A stretch of 64,000 nt of DNA from Io17-Chloro-G2 sp963663135 (GTDB taxonomy: Bacteria > Chloroflexota > Dehalococcoidia > Lucifugimonadales > UBA3495), in contig CAXXRM010000005.1 in the NCBI GenBank assembly GCA_963663135.2, forward strand, positions 1,798,001-1,862,000, written 5' to 3'. This document shows positions 9,081 through 19,900 of this stretch, in pieces. Made by a program: the position numbers and the translations under genes. Positions within the stretch are counted from its first letter, which is position 1. Every line of letters begins with the position of its first letter. Below the pieces are notes generated by a model. The model had not been told where the DNA came from, ran no database searches, and saw only the letters and a program-made list of their open reading frames with translations.

Positions 9081-10661
9081 GGCCAGCATAAATGTCACAT
9101 TCACCCCATGGAGAATGTGACTTTGACTCAAAAAGAACAGACCAGACTTCAGGTCCTGAACAGCTTCCTCACCGAGCACATTGCCCTGGACCAGGCGGCT
9201 GAACTGATGGGAGTCAGCCCGCGCCACACCAGGCGCATCCTGGCAGCCTATCAGGAGAGAGGCGCGGCTGCCCTTGCCCATGGTCACCGCGGCCGTAGAC
9301 CGGCCAACGCCACACCCGATGCCGTAGTGGCCCATGTGGTTCACCTGGCCGGTACGAAGTACGAAGGCGCCAACCACTCGCATTTCAGTGAGTTGCTTGC
9401 TGAGCGCGAGGGTATCGTCATCGGCAGGACCACCCTGCGGCGCATCCTGGTCAACGCCGGACTGAACAGTCCGCGGCGAAGGCGCCCGCCCAAGCACCGG
9501 GTACGCCGGCAGCGGATGCCCCGGGAGGGTATGCTGATCCAGTTGGACGGCAGCTATCACCCGTGGTTGGGGGACCGGATGCCACCGTTCACGCTGCTGA
9601 TCGCAGTAGACGATGCCACCGGCACGGTGGTCAACGCCCTGTTTTGCGAACATGAGGACGCCCACAGCTACTTCCTGCTGATCCACGGCCTGGTACAGCA
9701 TCTCGGCCTACACGTCGCCCTCTACACTGACCGGCACGGGGTCTTCAGGCACACGCCCGGCTCCGGCCTCCCTGGGATGCCAACCCAGTTCAGCCGGGCC
9801 ATGGAGGAACTGGGGGTGCAGATGATTTTCGCCCTGTCACCCCAGGCGAAGGGTCGGGTGGAGCGGATGGCGGAAACTTTCCAGGACCGCCTGGTAACCG
9901 AACTCCGGCTGGCAAGCGCCGGCAGCATCGGGGAAGCCAACAGCGCTCTGGAGCAGTTCCTGCCACGATTCAACCAGCGCTTCCAGGTTCCCCCGCAACG
10001 CCCTGAGCCTGCATTCCGGCCTCTCAACCCGGAGCTGTGCCTGGAACAGATCCTTTGCTTCAAGCACCGCAGGAGAGTGGCCAGGGACAACACGGTGAGG
10101 TTCCAGTTGCACACCCCTACAGTTGCTGCCGGGCCCGGAACGCCCCAGCTATGTCGGGGCGGCTGTGGAGGTCCTGGAAGGACTGGACGGCCAGTTGTCG
10201 GTGCGGCATGAAGGGCGCATCGTCCCTGCCCAGGAGGCGCGCCCCAGTCCGATATTTCTCCGAAACGGCCACGGGCGTTCCGCCACTGTTCCTGTCCCGA
10301 CTTCCGGCGCCAACGGGCTGGGCGAACGCTGGACGGCTGCTCTCAAACCACTGGACTCGAGGGCAGAGGAAGAGCAGGATCAAGGGGTCATCACAGACAG
10401 CGCGGCCGCCGCCGGCAAGCCCAAAGCCGCCTCCCGGCGCAAGCCGACGTTCCTTGAGAGGGAGAGATGGAAGGCGATTCAGAAAGCCAGGCGCAAGGGG
10501 GATGTCGCTTCGAGCGATCGAGCGGGAGTTGGGAATCCACAGGGCCACCGTCAGGAAATACCTGGACGCCGAGGGTCCTCCCACGCGGCGACCCTGGGCG
10601 GGTCCTACGACGTCTTCATCTGATACTATGGCAGCATAACCGAGTGACATTTCTGCCGGCC
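9081..10661 (+). mobile_element. ISNCY-like insertion sequence
   Basis: GGCCAGCATAAATGTCAC (9081-9098) and its near-inverse GTGACATTTCTGCCGGCC (10644-10661) match at 16 of 18 positions and bracket one transposase gene. The flanks share only ACT, so a target duplication is uncertain. Just outside the right end, the sequence at 10681-10728 (CTGAACTTCGACAC..) recurs at 13697-13745 beside another IS21-like remnant. Confidence 0.7.
9108..10639 (+). pseudogene. ISNCY-type transposase with two frameshifts
   Basis: The 5' 367 codons encode a helix-turn-helix (ALDQAAELMGVSPRHTRRIL) and a DDE core: Asp in MLIQLDGSYHPWLG, Asp in HVALYTDRHGVFR and Glu in AKGRVERMAETFQDRLV. At 10114-10117 a CCCC run carries one base more than the conserved reading (HTLQLLPGPERPSY) needs, so the C-terminal part continues in another frame. 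A second shift lies in GGGGG at 10497-10501, after which a helix-turn-helix tail (MSLRAIERELGIHRATVRKY) follows. Both breaks are single extra bases in short homopolymers. The catalytic core is intact but the C-terminal domain is not in frame. Confidence 0.78.
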
Positions 10662-11223
10662 ACTTAAACGGACATTTCCCCTGAACTTCGACACACCGGT
10701 GGCCCATCATGCCTCCGCCATTGACAGTTAGAACCAATAGCCGACTAGACCAAAGATTACTAGAGGCAAGAGGCGGGTGTGATAGAGCTTGGCATTGAAA
10801 CTCGGTTGCGACTACCTTGCCGGCAATCCACCAGTTCGCTTACGGAAGGCAATGATCCCCTAAAATGGCGCCTGGTTGCACACTCAGAGCCACCAAACTG
10901 GACTCCTTATAATAGGACCTCCTAGCGAAAAGTTCGCAATTCGGTACGTGCAGGCCCACCTAACAGGGTTCGAACTTCCCGTCATTGAGGAGCCTATGGG
11001 GCATCTCCAATTCAATGCCTGTGCTGACTACAGTCCCCTTAGTTCTGCCGAAATTTCGTGTGACATCACGGGGTCCGAGACATTGCCCATCGCGGAGTGT
11101 TCCAGATCAGAACTGTGGTATCGCGCACTGGCAACGCTCGGCGGGAGTGAACTCCATCTAGGCGGGCCTTTGATGACGGCGGCCAACTCCATCTGGTAAT
11201 TGGAGGTCTCAGGGTCTCTGCCC
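10662..11223. other. No recognisable gene
   Basis: About 560 bases between two insertion sequences. A 107-codon open frame (10876-11199, +) has no ribosome-binding site or family motif and is probably chance. The left part (10681-10728) is a repeat shared with 13697-13745 and looks like the end of a lost IS. Confidence 0.45.
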
Positions 11224-12456
11224 TAAACCAAAGCTAAGGTGAAACCTACATAAAGCGAACCCGAAGAGGAGTTGCGATATTCTGTAAAAGAAGTCGATTG
11301 GCGGTGGTGGAAGGGATGACAGACATAGTGCAACTCCTGGAACGGTGGCAACTGGATGTAGGCGACTTACGGGAAAGGATGTATCGGGCGCCAACACCTC
11401 GGGAGCGAGAGCGATGGCATGGGCTATGGTTGTTGGCCCAAGGGTGGTCGGCCACTCAAGTGGCTGAGGCTTTGGAGAGAGAGCCTCATACCATCGGAAA
11501 CTGGCTGGACAACTTTCGCCAAGGCGGGGCCCCAGGTTTGGTCTTTGAGCAGACTGGGGGTTCCCCCCCGTCTTGAACCGAGGTCAACAGAACCAACTGA
11601 AGTCTGCGGTGCAAAATCCGCCTGGGGAGGCGGGGATTGAATTGTCCAACTGGAACTGGAAAGTAGTAAGGCAATTTCTCAAGCAGAGCTTTGACCTGGG
11701 GCTGAGTCGGAGCAGTTGCTTGAACTACCTCCATCGGTTGGGCTTCGTGCTGAAGCGACCCAAGAAACGCCTCCTGAAAGCCAAGGATGAAGAACGGAAA
11801 GCCTTCGTCCTCCAGTACAGCCAAATCCGAGAGGAGGCCCAAGAGAGTGGAGCCAAGATCTTCTTCGTGGATGAAGCCCACTTTCGGGCCGATGCCGACC
11901 TGCGAGGCAAATGGGTACTCAAGGGAGAGGCAGCGCTGGTGGACTCCACCAGTCCCCGGTGGGGAGAGAAGGCCTGCTACTACTCGGGAGTTTGTCTGGA
12001 GACTGGGGAGGTGGAAGCCATGGAAATAGCTGGAAACAGCAATGCCGAGACCTCCACCGCCTTTTTACAGCAGCTAAGAGCAAACCATCCTGGACCTCTG
12101 GTAGTAATCTGGGACAATGGGCCAGCCCACCGAGGAGCAGCGATTCGCAGCTATTTGACCACTCCTGACTTGCATCTGAGGTTGGTGGCCTTACCGGCCT
12201 ACAGTCCAGACTTCAACGCCGACGAAGCCGTCTGGGACTGGGCCAGAGAAGAGGTCACGGCCAACGAATGCCACGGAACAAAAGCCAAAGTCCAAGAGAA
12301 GATGAATCAATTCTTCGGCGGGCTAATTCATCGTAAGGATGAAGTGAAACATCGCTGCCGAACCCGGTTACAGGCCCGAGCCGATGCTTTGATCTTTACA
12401 CCTGCCGTGCCTTTGCCATCACTGCCCAATGTAGTTCCCACCTTGGCTTTGGTTTA
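11224..12456 (+). mobile_element. IS630-family element flanked by TA
   Basis: The left end TAAACCAAAGCTAAGGTG and the inverted right end TAAACCAAAGCCAAGGTG match at 17 of 18 positions, including the TA duplication typical of IS630/mariner elements. The element is 1,233 bp and carries one transposase gene in two frames. Immediately outside the right TA is GTAGTCAGTCA, the end of the unrelated MITE type seen at 8694, so this copy apparently landed in the TA at the tip of such an element. Confidence 0.88.
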
Positions 12457-12457
12457 G
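11316..12457 (+). CDS. IS630-family transposase, two frames joined by a C7 slippery run
   Basis: The first frame (ATG 11316; TTG 11298 is an alternative) encodes the N-terminal helix-turn-helix (GLWLLAQGWSATQVAEALE) and ends just after TGGSPPS. The second frame holds the DDE catalytic domain: FFVDEAHFR (Asp), VVIWDNGPAHRG (Asp) and LPAYSPDFNADEAVWDW (Glu). The frames meet at CCCCCCC (11563-11569). A -1 slip there gives an uninterrupted protein of about 380 residues, normal for IS630. Programmed frameshifting is known in IS630 elements, so the gene may be functional. The terminal TAG is made from the duplicated TA plus the next flanking G. A missing C in the sequence is the alternative. Confidence 0.82.
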
Positions 12458-12667
12458 TAGTCAGTCAATCCAGGAAGGACTGGGATGGAGCCGTCGGCGT
12501 AAACCCTTGTTTTGAAGGAAGGATTAGGTCAGTGCGGCCATAGCGAACAAAGTGGGGATCCCAATGCGCCGGAGCCACCCGGCACCGGAATTGGCGGCGG
12601 AATTGCCCACACCGGTGGCCAGGGAGCTGGAGCCGGAACCGTACTCGGGGATGTCTTGCACGTGTGG

Positions 12668-13348
12668 TTACTTGTCCTTCACTCCCACAACCAGCGTGGT
12701 TGCTCCGTGGAAGCGGCTGGGGTGTTCAAGTTCTTCGTTGGAATGACCGCGGCGCTCGTGGTTGTCGTACTCTTTCGACTCTACGGTGCCTGGCATGTGC
12801 TCTGCATGTGCGCCGGTGTCTTCCACAACGTCCGCCCGTTCTATCTTCAGACCAATGAGCTCGGCGGCCACCTCATCCGGAGATGTAAGAGAGTCGAGGT
12901 CATCCTGTCTCCACTCTGAAGGTGGTGACGATTGATCATGGCTTACGAAGAGGAACTTGCCCCCAGGAGTCAGGGCTTGAACGACTTTCGAGAGCATCTG
13001 AGCCCGCTGATCGGGCCATAAATGTATATAGAAAGAAATAATCAAGTCGTAGAGACCGTCCAGCCGGTACGTGGTCACGTCTGAGACCACGTACTCCACT
13101 CCGACCCGCTTGTCTGACGCTTGGGCTTTCCCTTTCTCAATGGCAACGTCAGAGAAGTCAACGGCAGTTACTTGCCAGCCGCTCTGGGCCAGCCATATGG
13201 CGTTTCCGCCCGAGCCACATCCCAGGTCGAGGGCACGCCCAGGTTTCAAATCGCCGGCGTGTTTTACCAGCAGTTCGTCATAGCCGGCGAAGACATGGCC
13301 TATCGTAGACCAGATATCGTTCCAGAATTCTACGGTGTCGGATCTCAT
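12668..13348 (-). CDS. Class I SAM-dependent methyltransferase (TehB/thiopurine-like)
   Basis: A 226-residue cytosolic protein preceded by TAGGAG 7 nt before the ATG. Motif I is clear (ALDLGCGSGGNAIWLAQ, about residues 39-55), followed by the acidic end of strand 2 (VTAVDFS) and motif IV/post-motif (YDLIISFYIHLW, LTPGGKFLFVSH). This is the compact Rossmann core seen in TehB and thiopurine methyltransferase-like enzymes, which methylate small toxic molecules. The C-terminal 50 residues are rich in His and acidic residues (GAHAEHMPGTVESKEYDNHE). It stands alone between an IS630 element and IS remnants, so it may be cargo of the mobile cluster. The substrate cannot be deduced. Confidence 0.85.
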   Translation of the reverse strand: MRSDTVEFWNDIWSTIGHVFAGYDELLVKHAGDLKPGRALDLGCGSGGNAIWLAQSGWQVTAVDFSDVAIEKGKAQASDKRVGVEYVVSDVTTYRLDGLYDLIISFYIHLWPDQRAQMLSKVVQALTPGGKFLFVSHDQSSPPSEWRQDDLDSLTSPDEVAAELIGLKIERADVVEDTGAHAEHMPGTVESKEYDNHERRGHSNEELEHPSRFHGATTLVVGVKDK

Positions 13349-13547
13349 TGGCTATCTCCTAAGCGACGGACATTTATGCGTTCCCGTTTGTATCTTTGTA
13401 TGATGGAATCCACGTACCCCGCAAATTATTGATCAACTCCTTGAAAACTGGTCCAGTGAAAAAGCGAGTTTTGTGGGATAACCTGACCTGAGCGAATGAG
13501 GAGGATTGCCCCATGAAGAGTTGCCGATACACCCGGGCCGGCTCGCC
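13349..13547. other. Short spacer with degraded sequence
   Basis: Upstream of the methyltransferase gene. It holds that gene's probable promoter and the first part of a decayed IS fragment; nothing further is supportable. Confidence 0.4.
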
Positions 13548-13745
13548 TTCGGCCTGCGCCAGGTGGATGTGGGCAGGCCAATGGCCAGGGACTGCCGCAA
13601 GATGGGCATCCACAGAGACACGGTGAGAGGCGGTCCCGGGCTACTCCGACAACGCTGACATCTGATACCGTCACGGATTAAAAAGTGACACTTATGCTGA
13701 ACTTCGACACCCCAGCGGCCCAACTTCCCACCGCCCTTGACAGCA
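13548..13745 (+). pseudogene. IS21-like helix-turn-helix remnant and shared IS end
   Basis: The plus strand reads GLRQVDVGRPMARDCRKMG then IHRDTVR, a shortened version of the IstA N-terminal helix-turn-helix seen at 8563-8974. The following segment 13697-13745 (starting CTGAACTTCGACAC) is a close copy of 10681-10728, next to the ISNCY element. It is a decayed IS end with no complete gene. Confidence 0.55.
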
Positions 13746-13878
13746 GTGGTGTCGCTGCATCATGGTAGTTCCCCCGCAGGCGCGGGGGTGTGCTCCTGCG
13801 ACCTTTGGACATTTCCCGCTCGCTCCCGACAACTACCGCGGCCCAATAGTTGAGGAGCGGGATTCACCTCTGGCTGAC

Positions 13879-13903
13879 TGTCCAGTTTCCTGGGTCCACT
13901 TCA
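13879..13903. repeat. Isolated IS3-type terminal repeat
   Basis: The 25 bases beginning TGTCCAGTTTCCTGGGTCC match the IS3-type end at 3911-3935 at about 21 of 25 positions. No IS3 open frame is attached. The remaining sequence to 14239 has no supportable gene. Confidence 0.5.
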
Positions 13904-14239
13904 GCTTTGCCGATTGGCCCACTCCTCTTCAGATAGCTGACTATGCTGAAAGAGGGACTATGGCCGCTCTCGGTGCCAACAACTCTGAGTTGGTATCGGA
14001 GGGAGCCTACCCTCCAGTGCGCTTCCTGGAACTCAGCGCAACCCTGGTTCCGCGGTCCACCTCGAACCGGTAACCTACTTTCTGAGCCATCAGGGAGGCC
14101 TCAATAAACCGCCGCTTCGGTCCAAGACCACGTTACGGAGCTCTTCGTCGACGCCGGTGCCATCCACGCGCCAGCCCGGGAACGCCCCGCGGCAGGCGAC
14201 TCCAGACCAGGAGCAATAACGGAGACCACCCGATGACGG

Positions 14240-14914
14240 TCACGTCCTGGGCTCGACGCCGTCCAGCAGGCCGGCCCGAAACGCCCAGATCACCATTTCC
14301 TGCTTGGAGCCAACCCCCGCCTTATCCTGAATCCGGTCCACGGTATTGCGGACCGTAGACCGGCTGATGCCAGCGGCGTCGGCAATCTGGGTGTAGGACA
14401 GACCCTGACAAAACCGCCTCAGTATCTCCGTCTCCCTTGCGGTCAGCAGATCCGGTCCCCGTAACCGAGAAAACCTGGGGTCCTTGCGGATCAGCGCTGC
14501 CGCCCGCCTCAATGCGTCAGAGGTCAGGCCGCCCCGGCCTTCAGCAATTTCCTGGATGGTTCCCACCAACTGGTCCACGCCCGAGTCCTTCAACAGGTAA
14601 CCGCTGGCGCCAGCGGCAATCGCCTCAATGACCGCCTCAGGTGCGGTCGACGCGGTCAACATCAGGACCCGGATGTCGGGCATCAGGTCCATGATCTCGC
14701 GGCAGGCGTCGACGCCATCCTTCACCGGCATAATCACGTCCATGATGATGACGTCCGGACTCAATTCGGAGGCCAACCGGACCGCCTCCTCCCCATCCCC
14801 GGCCAGTCCCACGACGTTAAACTGACCAAAGTGTTGCAACACCCGGCCTATGCCGTCCCTGACCACCGGATGGTCGTCGACCACCATCACGCGGATCTGT
14901 TCATCCTTGGGCAT
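14240..14914 (-). CDS. NarL/FixJ-type response regulator
   Basis: The receiver domain (residues about 6-120) has the acidic pair VVDDHPVVRDG, the phospho-acceptor Asp in DVIIMDVIMPVKDG, the conserved Thr/Ser in LMLTAST and the Lys in YLLKDSG. A LuxR-type helix-turn-helix follows (LLTARETEILRRFCQGLSYTQIADAAGISRSTVRNTVDRIQ). It is the output half of a two-component system and should bind DNA when phosphorylated by the kinase encoded immediately upstream. ATG 14914 overlaps the kinase 3' end by 14 nt, implying translational coupling; an in-frame start at 14929 is also possible. Target genes are unknown; the giant secreted protein gene starts about 2 kb away on the other strand. Confidence 0.93.
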   Translation of the reverse strand: MPKDEQIRVMVVDDHPVVRDGIGRVLQHFGQFNVVGLAGDGEEAVRLASELSPDVIIMDVIMPVKDGVDACREIMDLMPDIRVLMLTASTAPEAVIEAIAAGASGYLLKDSGVDQLVGTIQEIAEGRGGLTSDALRRAAALIRKDPRFSRLRGPDLLTARETEILRRFCQGLSYTQIADAAGISRSTVRNTVDRIQDKAGVGSKQEMVIWAFRAGLLDGVEPRT

Positions 14915-16148
14915 GTCCGTTTCCTCCAAACCCCGGCCCCAGGGGAACCTCGCACATCACGGCCGTTCCTCCCTCCGGCCCGGCCGGGCCCACGATCAGC
15001 CTGCCCCCCATTCGGTTCGCATCGGCCCGCATGCCTGCAAAGCCGCGCCCACGCTCAGCATAATCATCGGGCAGGCCGACTCCGTTGTCCGAAACGGACA
15101 TGAGTACAAGGTCGCCTCGAAAGTCCAGCGTTACCTCGACCAGGTCGGCGCGAGAATGCAGCATGGCATTGGCCAGGGCATTGTGGGCAACGGCAAAGAG
15201 CCGGGACCGGACCTCCACCGGCAGGGGAGGTTCATCTCCCAGCTGCACCATCTCCACCGACACCCTGGCGATGCTTCCGAACGTCTCGGCATGAACCGCC
15301 AGCGTCTGCCCCAGATACGCTCCTCCAAAGATCAGCCCCCCGTCAATCGGCTGCCTGAGCTCCCAGATGAGGGACTTGGACACCGTAGACGCAGCCGCCA
15401 GCGTCTCGCTCAGTTCCTCATTGGATTGACCGGCAACCAGCCGGGCTGTGTCTATTCCCAACCCCAAAACATAGGCGCTCTGAGCCGCCGTGTCGTGAAT
15501 GGCCTGCGAAAGTTCAACCCGCTCCTGCAGAAGCGCCCGCGCCCGCTCGGCTGCCCGGCGCCTCCCGCTCCGTTCCCCGGCAACCACATTGAACGCCACG
15601 ACAACGCCGTACATTGCCGCCATTCGAGTGATCAATACCACCGCATCATTGGCCCCAAAGTCGAGTCCCGGACCCTGGGTAAGGCACCAGAGCACATAGA
15701 ACGCTGCCACCACCGTCGTCCACCCCAGACTGAGGACCACGGACGGGCAGATGACCGCGACCATGGCCAGCGCCGGGTAGTAGGCCAAGTAGTGGAAATT
15801 GTCCAACCCGGGGTCCGACACGATGGAAGCCGTGATCAGCACAAAATCTGTGATGCTCAGGGCAAGAACCCAGAGCCAGGTGACCCTCTTGCCGCAGGCC
15901 AGACGGCGGTGCACCAGAGCGTTACAGCCGACCAGTACCACATGAAGGAAAACAAAGGGGAGGTACGTGCCGCCGTTCCACTCCGGCTGATAAACCGCCC
16001 CCGCCACGACGGCTCCCCACACGACCCAACGGCCCCAGACGGAAACCCAGGCAGCATACCGCGCCCCCTCGGTGTCGGCCCGCGCACTCTGAATCCACTC
16101 TGCCAGTACACCACGAAAGCGCGCTTTGAGCACCGGCAACTCGGCCAT
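14901..16148 (-). CDS. Membrane-bound sensor histidine kinase (HisKA_3/HATPase_c)
   Basis: About 415 residues. The N-terminal half carries roughly six hydrophobic segments (for example WVVWGAVVAGAVY, YLPFVFLHVVLVG, WLWVLALSITDFVLITA, MVAVICPSVVLSLGW, MYGVVVAFNVVAG), so sensing is probably in the membrane. The dimerisation helix contains the phospho-acceptor His in ELSQAIHDTAAQSAYVLGLG. The ATPase domain shows the N-box (AHNALANAMLHS) and G1 box (SVSDNGVGLPDD, RGRGFAGM). It forms an operon with the NarL-type regulator, whose start overlaps the kinase stop. ATG 16148 is chosen over an upstream TTG at 16163. No periplasmic ligand-binding domain is visible; the signal is unknown. Confidence 0.9.
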   Translation of the reverse strand: MAELPVLKARFRGVLAEWIQSARADTEGARYAAWVSVWGRWVVWGAVVAGAVYQPEWNGGTYLPFVFLHVVLVGCNALVHRRLACGKRVTWLWVLALSITDFVLITASIVSDPGLDNFHYLAYYPALAMVAVICPSVVLSLGWTTVVAAFYVLWCLTQGPGLDFGANDAVVLITRMAAMYGVVVAFNVVAGERSGRRRAAERARALLQERVELSQAIHDTAAQSAYVLGLGIDTARLVAGQSNEELSETLAAASTVSKSLIWELRQPIDGGLIFGGAYLGQTLAVHAETFGSIARVSVEMVQLGDEPPLPVEVRSRLFAVAHNALANAMLHSRADLVEVTLDFRGDLVLMSVSDNGVGLPDDYAERGRGFAGMRADANRMGGRLIVGPAGPEGGTAVMCEVPLGPGFGGNGHAQG

Positions 16149-16918
16149 CTTCAAAAGCACCAAAAATATTTATCCGCCCAGCTGGAACGAAGCATTTCTC
16201 TTTTCCGCCGTCCGAACCTGAAGCCGACCACCACTGCGGACCGGGGACCTTCCAGGTTGAACGAATCGCCTGGTCAGAATGTACCAATTAAGCCGGCCGA
16301 TTAACAGGCCGTTTTGCACGGGTCAATTGGTCGCCAACTTAACTGGCTTAAATGTCAGTGCGGTTGCGCCTGTCTAACATCAACAGATTGTGTAACCGTC
16401 ATTAATACCTGATACCGGCAGGAAACCCGTCTGCTGGATTGGATCACTCACACCGGCGTCAATCCCGTCACCGGCGCTTCTGACCGGCGCTTCGAGTCCA
16501 GGCACGCCTGGGAGATCGGCGACGACGGATTGTTGTTCGGCTCCGGCTGGCCGAGGAAACTGACGATGCACTTTCCCCAAAACAGTCGCAGGAGAAGCGG
16601 TCGACGATTGACGGCAAAGGCCGGGCTGACCGTGGAGGAGTTCCGGAAGCAGGCTCGCCTTGATGCGGAGGCTGGCCTGGCTGAGGCGGGAGAGACGGTC
16701 CCGCCGGAAGGCGCTGTCTCCCGCCGGTGGGGGGTCGGCTGGCGGCAAGGTCCACCCCCGCGTTGCTGGACTGGGTTGGGCTGGGCGACGGTCACACGTT
16801 TGGCATTAAAGATACACACAAAAAACATCGTCTTGCAATACATAGGTCGGGGACTGGCGTCTGGAATCAGTGCCTGTGTGCCCATGCCGGCCCCCTGGAT
16901 ACAGGCAGGGAGAGGATC
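16149..16918. other. Divergent intergenic region, no gene
   Basis: About 770 bases between the divergently oriented kinase and giant-protein genes, probably holding both promoters. A hairpin with GGCGGGAGA arms occurs near 16688-16729. The giant frame remains open upstream to 16727, but that part lacks a signal sequence and a ribosome-binding site. Open frames on the minus strand at 16380-16885 show no family motifs. Confidence 0.5.
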
Positions 16919-19900
16919 ATGTTGAGCAGAGACCGTCGACTACCCGATTGGTTGCGTTTTCGCCTGTGGGCTGACGCCGGAAGCAAAGATGCCGCGTTAA
17001 AGAGAGCCAAACCGGGGCGTTGGCGGCGTTGGCGGATCCCATCAATCGCGGCGCTCAGCCTGGCGGCCGTGCTGCTCGCGGCCTTCGCCGCGCTGCCGCC
17101 CCTGCAGACGCAGGCTCAGGCGGTCACGCCCACAACTTTCGTCAGCAACACGGCACAGATCCCAGAGGCAGACGCGGCCGACAACATCCTGGCCCAAAGC
17201 TTCAGGACAGGCGCCAACACCGACGGCTACACGGTGTCGGACGTACACATCCGGCTGGCGGAGACAGTTGACAAAAACACCCAGGTAAGAATCAGGAAGA
17301 ACAACAGCGGTGAACCGGCCATGGGCAATGGCGATTTGGTGGCGACTCTGACGAACCCGAGTGGCCTGACGGAGAATAGTCTCAATACCTTCACGGCGCC
17401 GGCCGATACGACGCTCGATCCGAACACGCGCTACTGGATAACCGTCAATGAGAGGATCAATCAAACCAACCGATCAAGCTTTGTAAAAACGTCTGGCAAC
17501 GGAGAAAGCGGCACGACGGGCTGGAGCATCGACAACGACCTTCTATTTAGGGCGCTCGCACGGGAAGCCTGGGGCACTGCGTCAACACCCTTGCTCATCA
17601 CGATCAGAGGAACCACCGGTACGACGAACAACGCCCCGGTATTCGAAGAAGGGACGAGCATAACCCGGGGGTTCAAGGAGGACATCGTCCCGGGCAGTGC
17701 CTTCGGCGGAAATGTGCAGGCCGCAACCGACGCGGACGGGGACACGCTGACCTACACGCTCGAGGGTGGGGACGCAGCGCAGTTCGAAATGAACAGCAAC
17801 AGGAGACTGCGGACCAAGGCTGAAGAAAACTACAGCTACGAAAGGAGGTCGACGTATTACCTGAAGATCAAGGCCGACGATAACAACGGCGGTATCGCAA
17901 CGATCGACGTGACGGTTAACGTCGGCGACGTCGAAGAACAGCCGGACAAGATGGCCCGGCCCTTGGTGTGGGCACCGGACAACACTACCGAAAGGATGGA
18001 GCTAGATTGGACCGAACCAGGACTCGGTGGCGGGCCTGACATCAACAGGTACCTAATCGAATTGAACGGAGGCAGTATTGATAATTTTATCTTCTACGTC
18101 CAACCTCACCCCACAGCATTTGGCATTACGAACCTGTTGCCGGGTACGAAGTACGAGATACGGATGCGGGCCCGAAACGGAGAAATAGACGGCGCATGGT
18201 CGGACACGGAATACATCCGAACTAACCCTACGAACGACCAGGTGAACGACCCTCCGACGTTCAACGAGGGCAACAGCCCATCGCGGACCCTCAACGAGAC
18301 GCACGGCGACACGACGGTCTTTTTCCGGTCGAACATCGGCGCGGCGGTCGCCGCGACGGACCCGGAAGGCGACACGATTTCTTGGTACAGCCTGGAAGGC
18401 ACGGACGTGGCCAAGTTCGGCTTCGACACCACGAACGGGCAGATCAAGACGAAGATCGGGCAAAAATACGACTACGAGAGCAAGCCAAGCTACTCCGTGA
18501 CGGTCAAGGCTAGGGACGACAGGGGAGGTGTGGGGACCATCGACGTCACGTTAAGGGTGAATGACAACAACACCGAGGCGCCCCTGGCGCCGTCGGAACC
18601 CACGGTGACCGGGACCTTGGGAAGCACGACGAGTCTTGACGTGAGCTGGACGGCGCCGACGAACACGGGCCGCCCGGACATCGACACCTACAACCTGCGC
18701 TACCGCGTGGGCAACAACGGGAGCTGGACGGACGGCCCGCAGGACGTGACCGGTACGAGCGCCACCATCGGGAACCTGGCCTCCGACACCTCCTACCGGG
18801 TGCAGGTGCAGGCGATCAGCCATGAGGGCAACAGCGGGTGGTCGCTGAGAGGAGACGGTCAGACCAATGCGCAGACCGCTGACGCGTCCCTGAGCGGCCT
18901 GGCGCTGGCGGACAACGACGGCAACGCGATTTCGCTGAGCCCGGTCTTCGCCTCCGGTGTGACCGCGTACGATGCGTTGGCGGCGTATACGGTCTCTCGG
19001 ATCACGGTGACGCCGACCAGGAGCGCCGCCGACGCCGCGATCGGTTACCTGGACGGCGACGACAATGCGCTCACGGACGCGGACACGGACGCGGACGCGG
19101 ACGGCTTCCAGGTGAACCTGACGTCTGGCGAGAACACGATCAACGTGAAGGTGACGTCCGGGGACGGCAGCACCACGCAAACCTACACGGTGACGGTGAC
19201 CCGGCAGACGCTCACAACCTTTGTGAGCAACACGGGGAGGAACGCGCAGCCGAACGGCCCCATTAACCGTGGGGCTCAGAGCTTCGTAACGGGTGCGAGC
19301 GCCGGTGGATTCACAATCTCCGAGGTTGAGATACGGTTACTTAGTGGAGGTGGCAGCAATACTCGTGTCACGATCAGGGAGGACAACGGGAGCGGTGAGC
19401 CGGCCACGGGCGATCCGGTAGCTACCCTCACGAATCCGGCTACCTTGACGGTCGGTCTCAAGACATTCACGGCGCCGCCCGGTACGACGCTTGCTCCGGA
19501 AAAGACCTACTGGATAAGCGTGAACGAGGTAGGCGGGGTGGCTTTAGCGATCACTGCTTCAGATAACGAGACCGGCGAGACGGGCTGGAGCATCGGCGAC
19601 ACCCGTCTAAGCATAAATAGCGCAACGGGAAACTGGCGTACTGAGAGTACCTCTCTTATGATCGAAGTCAGAGGCACTATCGGCGGCTACACCGCCTCCA
19701 CCGACGCGACACTGAGCGACCTGGCGCTGACCGATGGCGGCAACGCCATCACACTGACCCCGGGCTTCGCCTCCGATGAGTACGAGTACGAGTACGACGC
19801 GTCGATGGAGAGCACGGTCTCTCGGATCACGGTGACGCCGACGCCGAGCGACGCGAACGCTTCCATAACGTACCTGGACGGCGACGACAATGTGCTCACG

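Noticed and set aside
10876..11199. 107-codon open frame
   Set aside because: Sits between IS elements with no start context and no recognisable family; treated as chance.
14850..16304. 484-codon plus-strand open frame
   Set aside because: Antisense to the histidine kinase, which has intact H, N and G boxes on the minus strand.
16727..16918. N-terminal extension of the giant protein
   Set aside because: The extra 64 residues precede the signal peptide and lack a ribosome-binding site; ATG 16919 has one.
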